This document shows positions 5,491-11,204 of a stretch of 12,627 bases of DNA, piece by piece. Source of the DNA: a bacterium UBP12_UBA5184. Lineage in GTDB: Bacteria; Vulcanimicrobiota; Vulcanimicrobiia; Vulcanimicrobiales; Vulcanimicrobiaceae. Position 1 is the first letter of the stretch. Every line of letters begins with the position of its first letter. The DNA lies in the NCBI GenBank assembly GCA_002413145.1, contig DHWK01000155.1, positions 12,808 to 25,434 of the forward strand, read 5' to 3'. Below the pieces are notes generated by a model. It was given only the letters and a program-made list of their open reading frames with translations, had not been told where the DNA came from and did not search any database. A program made the position numbers and the translations under genes.

Positions 5491-6006
5491 TCAGCCGACG
5501 GCTACGACAGCGCGGCTCCAGGCGTCGTGGTTCGTGTCCTGTTGCAGGACCGCGGCGGTATCGATCACGATACTTTGCCCGGCCCGGCGCAGAGCGAAGC
5601 GGTCCATCCCGCGATCGGGCCGACCCTCGATGAGTTCGCCGTCGGATTGAAAGTGCGCGTCATGCTTCGGGCAGCGAAATTCTCTTGAGTCCGGCAGCCA
5701 CTCTAGTCGCGTCAACGACCGGTGGGGGCAACTGATCGAGAACGCATAGACCGCGTTCTTAATCCGCGCAACGATAACGCCGTTGTCGCCATCGATTAGC
5801 GCGCCGTCCTTTGCCGGAAGCGCGTATGTCAGTACTCGTCCCTGCGATTTCGTCGGCGCGATCGAATCGAGCGCTTGTGCGAAGGCTGGGTCGGCGAGTA
5901 GCCCGGCGCCCGCGATTCCGGCGAGTGCGGCCAGAGCTGTCGAGCGCAGAAAGCGCGCGCGATCGAGAGGACATTGTCCCGCGCACGGGTTGTTAGGGAG
6001 CGGCAT
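5491..6006 (-). CDS. Exported Rieske [2Fe-2S] protein
   Basis: The 171-residue protein carries a Rieske iron-sulfur site. C-x-H at Cys93/His95 (SCPHRS) and C-x2-H at Cys112/His115 (RCPKHDAHF) are spaced as in Rieske ferredoxins and oxygenases. The two extra cysteines that form the disulfide in cytochrome bc1/b6f Rieske proteins are absent, so this is not a classic bc1 subunit. Residues 16-43 look like a signal peptide: RARFLR, then a hydrophobic Ala/Leu/Gly stretch, then AFA-Q as a likely cleavage site. The position expected to be the second arginine of a Tat motif is Ala17, so the export route is uncertain; cofactor-loaded Rieske proteins usually use Tat. ATG 6006 has GGAGG upstream at a long spacing of 12 bases. 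It lies 33 bp after the membrane protein gene and 4 bp before the methyltransferase gene, which suggests an electron-transfer unit. The redox partner is not known. Confidence 0.88.
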   Translation of the reverse strand: MPLPNNPCAGQCPLDRARFLRSTALAALAGIAGAGLLADPAFAQALDSIAPTKSQGRVLTYALPAKDGALIDGDNGVIVARIKNAVYAFSISCPHRSLTRLEWLPDSREFRCPKHDAHFQSDGELIEGRPDRGMDRFALRRAGQSIVIDTAAVLQQDTNHDAWSRAVVAVG

Positions 6007-6039
6007 AGGAGCGGATGACCTCCGGAAAAATAGGTTGGC

Positions 6040-6558
6040 TCATTTTGAGAGCGAGAGAACGACGCTGACGAAGACGATCGCCAACCACAGGAACGCGCTC
6101 ACGATCGAACTTGCCCGGATTCGTCCCCAGGCTGCCGTCGCGCCGGTCCCCGAATCGACGCGGAGGTCCCGTTCGGTGGACGTCATGACCAGAGCGTTCA
6201 CAAACAACATGGCGATGAGTGCCATCTTTATCCAGAACGGCACGGATACGACGTACGTTTTGACGTCCGACGCGAACAGAGCGACGCCGCTGAGCATGCA
6301 GATCGCAAGCGCGATGACGACGGTGCGATGGACCAGATGCAGTTCCGCAAGATGGTGCTCTTGGATTGCGGGATTCCAGCCGCCCGCGCGCAGGGTCCCT
6401 CGATCATGCGCGAGGGCGAGTCCGCCCGCGACCAGGGTGGAAAGCACGTGCGTCCCGACGACGGAGGTCTCGGCGGATGCTGAGTGACTATAGAGCGACC
6501 GCCACGATGCGGTCAGCCCCACCAAGTCGCGGATCAAAAGGCTGCTCTCCAGGCCCAT
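6040..6558 (-). CDS. Four-helix integral membrane protein with histidines at the helix ends
   Basis: I recognise no named family. From ATG 6558 the protein is 172 residues, with four hydrophobic segments at about 33-51, 78-97, 104-125 and 150-170. His37 lies inside helix 1 (GTHVLS). A cluster of His51, His68, His69, His74 and His77 (HHLAELHLVH) lies at the helix 1 end, the loop and the start of helix 2. Such histidines can ligate heme or metal in small membrane cytochromes, but I cannot show that here. The gene opens a minus-strand run with the exported Rieske protein (33 bp downstream), so a role in passing electrons to or from it is a reasonable guess. An upstream in-frame ATG at 6708 would add a hydrophilic, non-coding-looking extension of 50 residues; I chose 6558, where the hydrophobic protein begins. 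No clear ribosome binding site is seen. Confidence 0.8.
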   Translation of the reverse strand: MGLESSLLIRDLVGLTASWRSLYSHSASAETSVVGTHVLSTLVAGGLALAHDRGTLRAGGWNPAIQEHHLAELHLVHRTVVIALAICMLSGVALFASDVKTYVVSVPFWIKMALIAMLFVNALVMTSTERDLRVDSGTGATAAWGRIRASSIVSAFLWLAIVFVSVVLSLSK

Positions 6559-6582
6559 GTCCGAACGATAGCGCCGTGTCCT

Positions 6583-6588
6583 TATACT
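6583..6588 (+). promoter_or_regulatory. Possible -10 element in the divergent spacer before nfeD
   Basis: TATACT at 6583-6588 is the only good -10 hexamer in the 153-bp spacer (6559-6711) between the divergent membrane-protein and nfeD genes. The matching -35 position is not recognisable. On the other strand the overlapping TATAAG (complement of 6581-6586) could serve the minus-strand run. Nothing else in this spacer stands out. Confidence 0.2.
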
Positions 6589-6711
6589 GCCCTGGGGATT
6601 CGCGCTCGCTCGATCGACGCTTCGGATGGCCGCTGCTTTCAAGTCATGGAAGCCGCCGATCTCGCGACAGGTACGGGGACGACCGGCGGCGCGGTCGAAT
6701 CTCTCCACGAT

Positions 6712-8073
6712 GTGAGCGCCACCCTCCAGGTCGAGGCTTTAGTTAAGAGCCCGAAGACGCGGATGTGGCTCGCCGGCACGCTCATGCTGCTTGCGATTGC
6801 AACGCCGCGGGCGCCGGCCGCGCCGACCGCTTCGGTGGTGAATGTCGTGCGGCTCGATGGAGTGATCGGCCCGGCGATGGCCAGATACGTACTGCGCGCG
6901 CTCGACCAGACGGTAGGCGCGAACGCCCAGGCGCTCGTCATCGAGATCGACACGCCGGGTGGCTTGATGAAGTCGATGGACGACATCGCCAAGGCGCTGC
7001 TGCGAGCTCCCGTGCCGACGGTAGCGTACGTCTATCCGAGCGGTGCGCGCGCCGCGTCGGCCGGCGTCTTCGTCACGTACGCGGCTTCCATCGCCGCGAT
7101 GGCGCCGACGACGCATCTCGGCGCGGCGCATCCGGTCAGCCTCGCCTCAGGCACCGGCGCCGGCGGTCTCGAGGGGACCGAGATGACCAAGCTCACCAAC
7201 GACGCCGCAGCGGAAATCCGTGGATTCGCGACCCGGAACCGGCGCAACCCCGTTTGGGCGGAGCAGTCGGTTCGGCAGAGCGTCTCCATCACCGACGAGC
7301 AAGCGCTGCACCTTCACGTCATCGACTTCGTTGCAAATAGCCCGCGCGATTTACTTGCGAAGATTGACGGGCGGGAGGTTCGCACGGTTGCGGGACTACG
7401 CCGGCTAAAGACGCGCAATGCGCAGATTGCCGACATTCCGATGGATCTTACGGAGCAGTTTCTGCTGCTCCTGAGCGATCCAAACGTTGGCTTTGTCCTC
7501 ATGACGCTGGCGATGTACGGGCTCATCTTCGAGCTTAGCAATCCTGGTGCGGTGTTCCCGGGCGTAATTGGCGGCCTCGCGCTCATCCTTGCGCTCGCGT
7601 CATTCGCGGCCATAGAAGTTAACGTCGCCGGCTTGTTGCTCATCGCATTTGCGATCGCTCTATTCATCGCGGATATCAAAGTGCCCAGCCATGGAGTCCT
7701 TACCACGGGCGGTTTCGTGTCGTTCGTCGTAGGCTCGCTGCTCCTGACGCAGGACCAAGCCCCATTTCTGCGCATCTCGCTGACGCTGATTCTGACGGTT
7801 GCCGTCCTGACCGTAGCGTTCTTCATATTCGCCGTCGGCGCCGGCATCCAAGCCCAAACGCGAAAGGTCCGGACCGGGCGGGAAGCGATGGTCGGCGCCA
7901 TCGGCATAGCGCGCAGCGATCTCGGTTCGACGGGGACCGTTTTCTTGCAAGGGGAGCTGTGGAACGCCAGAACCCTTGACGCTCCCATCGCGACGGGCGA
8001 GCACGTGCGCGTCGTCGGAGTAACCGGACTGCGCCTGGACGTGCGCAAGGCAGACCACGCTCACCTGAACTAG
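6712..8073 (+). CDS. nfeD: Long-form NfeD membrane protein with ClpP-class serine protease domain
   Basis: Taken from GTG 6712 the protein is 453 residues and has the three parts of long-form NfeD. After a signal peptide (about 11-37) comes a periplasmic ClpP-like protease domain (41-225) with EIDTPGG (78-84), the ASAG catalytic serine Ser116, and Lys160 in TKLTNDAA. This is the Ser-Lys pair known from Pyrococcus PH1510. A membrane region follows, with four or five helices between about 255 and 378, then a C-terminal OB-like NfeD domain (388-445) with VGAIGIA and GELWNA. The partner slipin gene begins 13 bp downstream, the classic stomatin operon (STOMP) arrangement. In PH1510 the protease cleaves the C-terminal hydrophobic segment of the stomatin partner. 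The start is uncertain: ATG 6763 would remove the basic n-region of the signal peptide, and ATG 6646 is also possible. No strong ribosome binding site is seen at any of them. Confidence 0.9.
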   Translation: MSATLQVEALVKSPKTRMWLAGTLMLLAIATPRAPAAPTASVVNVVRLDGVIGPAMARYVLRALDQTVGANAQALVIEIDTPGGLMKSMDDIAKALLRAPVPTVAYVYPSGARAASAGVFVTYAASIAAMAPTTHLGAAHPVSLASGTGAGGLEGTEMTKLTNDAAAEIRGFATRNRRNPVWAEQSVRQSVSITDEQALHLHVIDFVANSPRDLLAKIDGREVRTVAGLRRLKTRNAQIADIPMDLTEQFLLLLSDPNVGFVLMTLAMYGLIFELSNPGAVFPGVIGGLALILALASFAAIEVNVAGLLLIAFAIALFIADIKVPSHGVLTTGGFVSFVVGSLLLTQDQAPFLRISLTLILTVAVLTVAFFIFAVGAGIQAQTRKVRTGREAMVGAIGIARSDLGSTGTVFLQGELWNARTLDAPIATGEHVRVVGVTGLRLDVRKADHAHLN

Positions 8074-8086
8074 AGAGGGCCGAAAA

Positions 8087-8860
8087 ATGAATTACGTGAT
8101 TTTCATCCCGATCGTAGTCATCGTTGCACTACTGGTTTTGCTCTCGGCAGCGGTGAAGATCTTGCGCGAATACGAGCGCGCCGTCGTCTTTCGGCTGGGG
8201 CGACTGCTGCGTGCCAAGGGGCCGGGTGTGGTCATCCTGATTCCGATCGTCGACCGGATGGTTAGAGTCGATCTGCGAGTCGTCACGGTCGACGTGCCGC
8301 GTCAGGAGATCATGACTCGCGACAACGTGCCGGCGAGCGTCGATGCAGTCGTGTACTTTCGGGTCGTTAACGCGGAAGATGCCGTGGTGAAAGTCGAGCA
8401 TTTTGATAAAGCGACGTTCAACCTCGCCCAGACGACCCTGCGCAGCATACTCGGTCAGCATGAGTTGGACGAACTCCTCAGTCAACGCGATCGGATCAAC
8501 CAACAACTCCAGCAGGTCATCGACGAGCGTACCGAACCTTGGGGCATCAAGGTAATGCTCGTCGAGGTACGTGACGTCGCTTTGCCCGAAACGATGAAAC
8601 GCGCGATGGCAAGGCAGGCTGAAGTCGAACGCGAGCGGCGCGCGAAAGTCATCAACGCCGAGGGCGAGTATCAGGCCGCGGAGAAACTCGTCATGGCCGC
8701 CGAGAAAATCGCGAGCCAGCCGGTGGCGCTGCAACTGCGCTACTTGCAAACGCTGACGGAGATAGGTGCGGAGCACAACTCGACGATCGCGTTTCCGATT
8801 CCCATCGATTTGTTGACGCCATTCATCAGGAAAGCCGACGCCTCGGCATCCCCCGGATGA
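8087..8860 (+). CDS. Slipin / stomatin-like SPFH-domain membrane protein
   Basis: This 257-residue protein has one N-terminal membrane helix (about 3-23), then an SPFH/band 7 domain (about 24-190). Clear family blocks are YERAVVFRLGRL (29-40), GPGVVILIPIVDRMVRVDLR (45-64), VDVPRQEIMTRDNV (68-81), AQTTLRSILGQHELDELL (114-131), and the helical AMARQAEVERERRAKVINAEGE (173-194), which drives oligomerisation. Slipins form membrane-associated rings or scaffolds. The C-terminal hydrophobic stretch STIAFPIPIDLLTPFI (232-247) matches the place where NfeD-type proteases cut the partner in Pyrococcus. ATG 8087 is preceded by a GAGAGGG ribosome binding site. It lies 13 bp after nfeD, almost certainly the same operon. 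The substrate and cellular process remain unknown; membrane quality control is the general expectation for the pair. Confidence 0.95.
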   Translation: MNYVIFIPIVVIVALLVLLSAAVKILREYERAVVFRLGRLLRAKGPGVVILIPIVDRMVRVDLRVVTVDVPRQEIMTRDNVPASVDAVVYFRVVNAEDAVVKVEHFDKATFNLAQTTLRSILGQHELDELLSQRDRINQQLQQVIDERTEPWGIKVMLVEVRDVALPETMKRAMARQAEVERERRAKVINAEGEYQAAEKLVMAAEKIASQPVALQLRYLQTLTEIGAEHNSTIAFPIPIDLLTPFIRKADASASPG

Positions 8861-8863
8861 GGA

Positions 8864-8881
8864 GAGGATCGGATCGTCCTC
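8864..8881 (+). terminator. Weak hairpin after the slipin gene
   Basis: GAGGATCGGATCGTCCTC can fold with a 5-bp GAGGA/TCCTC stem plus an inner CG/CG step next to a bulged T, 4 bases after the slipin stop. It is followed by GTTAAAACC rather than a T-tract, so it may slow or protect the transcript end but is not a textbook terminator. The remaining spacer to 9021 holds no other clear element. Confidence 0.25.
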
Positions 8882-9021
8882 GTTAAAACCGCGGCGAGGG
8901 TTTCCCGAGGCAAGCGCGCTGTCGGAAGGCGAAGTCAAGTTAACCAGCGCAGCGAAGATGACTCGTCCGCGGCTGTCGGCAGGGCGTTGAAGGGCGGGCT
9001 TTTGCACGTTAACATCGCCAC

Positions 9022-10023
9022 ATGAAAAAAGGCGCAATCTTGGCGGCGGCGCTTGTCGCCGTTTCTGGAATCGCGTATCTCTGGCAAACCGTCGGCGCCG
9101 CGGGGCCGCCTTTGCCCTTGCGGCCGGTCGGGGACTTTCCATTGACCGGAGGCGCGACCCGGTTCGATTACGCGAGTCTTGATTCAAAAACCGGAATCTT
9201 GTGGCTCGCGCACATGGGCGACGGATCGATCGAAGCGTTCGACGTCAAAACGAATCGCGTGACACTGACCGTTTCCATTTCCGCAACGGCGAGCGTACGC
9301 GGCATCTTGGCGGCGGGAGGCAAGGTGTACGCAGCGGCCCAGGGTCTGAGTGCGGTAGTCGTTTTCAACGAGGCTGATGGGAAGCGACTGGCCACGATAC
9401 CCGGCGGCGACGTAGATGGGCTCGCTTATGACCCGATCACGCAACGCGTGTTTGTCTCGGATGAAAGCGGCGAACGCAGTGTGGTCATCAACGCGCGGAA
9501 CGACAGCGCCGCCGGGAGTGTTCCGCTCGGCGGCGAAGCTGGAAATACTCAATACGATTCGGTCTTTCGTCACATCTTCGTCGGGGTTCAAAGCCGCAAC
9601 GAACTCGCCGAAATCGATCCCGCGGCGCTGAAAGTCGTGCATCGCTACCCGCTGGCGGGATGCGAATTTTCGCACAGCGTTTTGATCGACGCTAGCGAAC
9701 GCGCCGCCTACGTGGGTTGTCAGCACAATGCGAGACTGGTTCGGCTCGACTTGCGGAGCGGTCGCGTAACGGCTTCCGGCGGAGTCGGCATCGGGGTAGA
9801 CGTCCTCGCCCTTGACCCTGGCCTCCACAGACTCTACGTGGCATCTGAATCCGGCGTTGTGAGTGCATACGATGTTGGCAACGGTAAGTTTGTTCGGATC
9901 GCGCAGTCCATTGTTGCCTTACACGCGCACGTCGTCGCGGTGGATCCCGCTACTCATCGTGTGTACTTTCCGCTTCAGAGCTTGGGAGGCAAGCCAGCCG
10001 TGCGGGTGATGCAGCCGCAGTGA
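9022..10023 (+). CDS. Secreted YncE-like beta-propeller protein
   Basis: The 333-residue protein starts MKKGAILAAALVAVSGIAYL, a signal peptide or anchor with a likely cleavage near VGA-AG (about 26). The rest is made of repeating propeller blades of the YncE/NHL type: SIEAFDVKTNRV (69-80), VVVFNEADGKRLATIPGG (112-129), DGLAYDPITQRVFVSD (132-147), LAEIDPAALKVVHRYPL (195-211), LVRLDLRSGRVTAS (239-252), LALDPGLHRLYVAS (262-275) and VVAVDPATHRVYFP (304-317). Such proteins act in the periplasm or outside as binding or sensing scaffolds. Cys214 and Cys233, each followed within three residues by a histidine, could form a disulfide or a metal site. Its stop overlaps the chrA start in GTGA, so the two are probably translationally coupled. 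No ribosome binding site is visible before ATG 9022. The ligand is unknown; a link to oxyanion transport is inferred only from the neighbour. Confidence 0.85.
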   Translation: MKKGAILAAALVAVSGIAYLWQTVGAAGPPLPLRPVGDFPLTGGATRFDYASLDSKTGILWLAHMGDGSIEAFDVKTNRVTLTVSISATASVRGILAAGGKVYAAAQGLSAVVVFNEADGKRLATIPGGDVDGLAYDPITQRVFVSDESGERSVVINARNDSAAGSVPLGGEAGNTQYDSVFRHIFVGVQSRNELAEIDPAALKVVHRYPLAGCEFSHSVLIDASERAAYVGCQHNARLVRLDLRSGRVTASGGVGIGVDVLALDPGLHRLYVASESGVVSAYDVGNGKFVRIAQSIVALHAHVVAVDPATHRVYFPLQSLGGKPAVRVMQPQ

Positions 10024-11180
10024 AAACACCTTCGCTACTTGACCTCGTCCGCTATTTCTTGATGCTCGGCGCGACGGGCTTTGGCGGGCCCGTCGCGCTT
10101 GCGAATTACATGCGACGGGATCTTGTCGAGAAGCGGAAGTGGCTCGACGAAACGTCGTACGATCGTGGTCTTGCGATCGCAACAGCGTGCCCAGGCCCCA
10201 TGGCCTACCAACTCGGCGTCTATTGCGGCTATGTGACGCACCGCATCCCGGGAGCGCTGGCGGTCGGGTTAGCTTTCGCGTTGCCGCCGTTCGCGATCGT
10301 CGTGGCTGCGGCAGCCTTGTACGAACGCTTTGCCGGCGCCGGCGTCACGCGCGGCTTGTTCTACGGCATCGGTCCGGTCGTGGTTGCGCTCATCTTGCGC
10401 GCGAGTTGGACGCTCGGACGCAAGACGCTCAAGCGCGATGTCCCGGCGTGGGCCGTGGCAATCATCGCCTGTGCCGTTACGATCGCGCTCCAGCAAGAGT
10501 TGATTTGGTTGTTCTTGGCGGCCGGTGCCCTCGGCATCGTTGTCTTTGCGCCGCGCGGGAAGGCACCGCCGCAGACTGCCGCTGCGTCAGCGCCGGTGAC
10601 CACGAGGGTTCGCACTGTCGGTCTGCCGGTGCTGCTTGCGTTTGCGGCGCCACCAACGGGTCTCACGGGGTCGCTGTTTTTCTTTTTCTTGAAAACCAGT
10701 TTCCTGGTTTTCGGGAGTGGCCTCGTGATCGTTTCGTTCGTGAAAACCTATATCGTCGACCAGTATCATTGGCTCGACAACCAGACGTTCGTGGACGCGG
10801 TCGCGATCGGTATGATTTCCCCCGGGCCCGTGGTCATCACGGCCACGTTTGTCGGGTATGCGGTGGACGGCCTCGCCGGCGCGGTCGCATCGACAATCGG
10901 GATCTTTCTGCCATCAATCCTGCTCACGATCGTCGCAACGCCGCTACTTTTGCGCTACGGTTCGCATCCGCGCGTCGCGGGTTTCGTACGCGGCGTGACC
11001 GTCGCGGTGGTCGGGGTGCTCGCCGGCACGACATACCTGATCGGACGTCCGGTGATTGTTGACGTGGTCGGCGCTTTGATCCTCATCGTGGTGCTCGCCG
11101 TGCCGATGTTTACAAAGCGCGTCCCGGATCAAGTGTACGTCGCGCTCGGCGCTATCATCGGCGTCGCTCTTCATCACTGA
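10020..11180 (+). CDS. chrA: Chromate transporter ChrA (two-domain CHR family)
   Basis: This 386-residue integral membrane protein is a long-chain CHR transporter with two homologous halves. The first half has GFGGPVALANYMRRDLVEKRKWL (20-42) and CPGPMAYQLGVYCGY (57-71). The second has FGSGLVIVSFVKTYIV (231-246), the WLDNQTFVDAVAIGMISPGPV block (251-271) and VGYAVDGLAGAV (278-289). About ten to twelve hydrophobic segments are present, and the linker (about 178-215) is hydrophilic. Characterised members export chromate or take up related oxyanions; the substrate of this one is not shown by sequence. It starts at GTG 10020, overlapping the stop of the propeller gene by 4 bases, and ends 24 bp before the convergent comM stop. 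No chrB-type regulator is present nearby. Both halves and motifs are intact, so it is probably functional. Confidence 0.93.
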   Translation: MKTPSLLDLVRYFLMLGATGFGGPVALANYMRRDLVEKRKWLDETSYDRGLAIATACPGPMAYQLGVYCGYVTHRIPGALAVGLAFALPPFAIVVAAAALYERFAGAGVTRGLFYGIGPVVVALILRASWTLGRKTLKRDVPAWAVAIIACAVTIALQQELIWLFLAAGALGIVVFAPRGKAPPQTAAASAPVTTRVRTVGLPVLLAFAAPPTGLTGSLFFFFLKTSFLVFGSGLVIVSFVKTYIVDQYHWLDNQTFVDAVAIGMISPGPVVITATFVGYAVDGLAGAVASTIGIFLPSILLTIVATPLLLRYGSHPRVAGFVRGVTVAVVGVLAGTTYLIGRPVIVDVVGALILIVVLAVPMFTKRVPDQVYVALGAIIGVALHH

Positions 11181-11204
11181 ATTGACTGCACGACGAACTT
11201 CGCT

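Noticed and set aside
6484..6711. Upstream extension of nfeD to ATG 6484
   Set aside because: The extension overlaps the divergent membrane-protein gene, has no coding-like third-position pattern, and would bury the signal peptide more than 75 residues inside the protein.
8129..9187. Minus-strand open frame of 352 codons opposite the slipin gene
   Set aside because: It is an Arg/Asp-rich antisense shadow that spans the slipin gene and part of the propeller gene, with no motifs.
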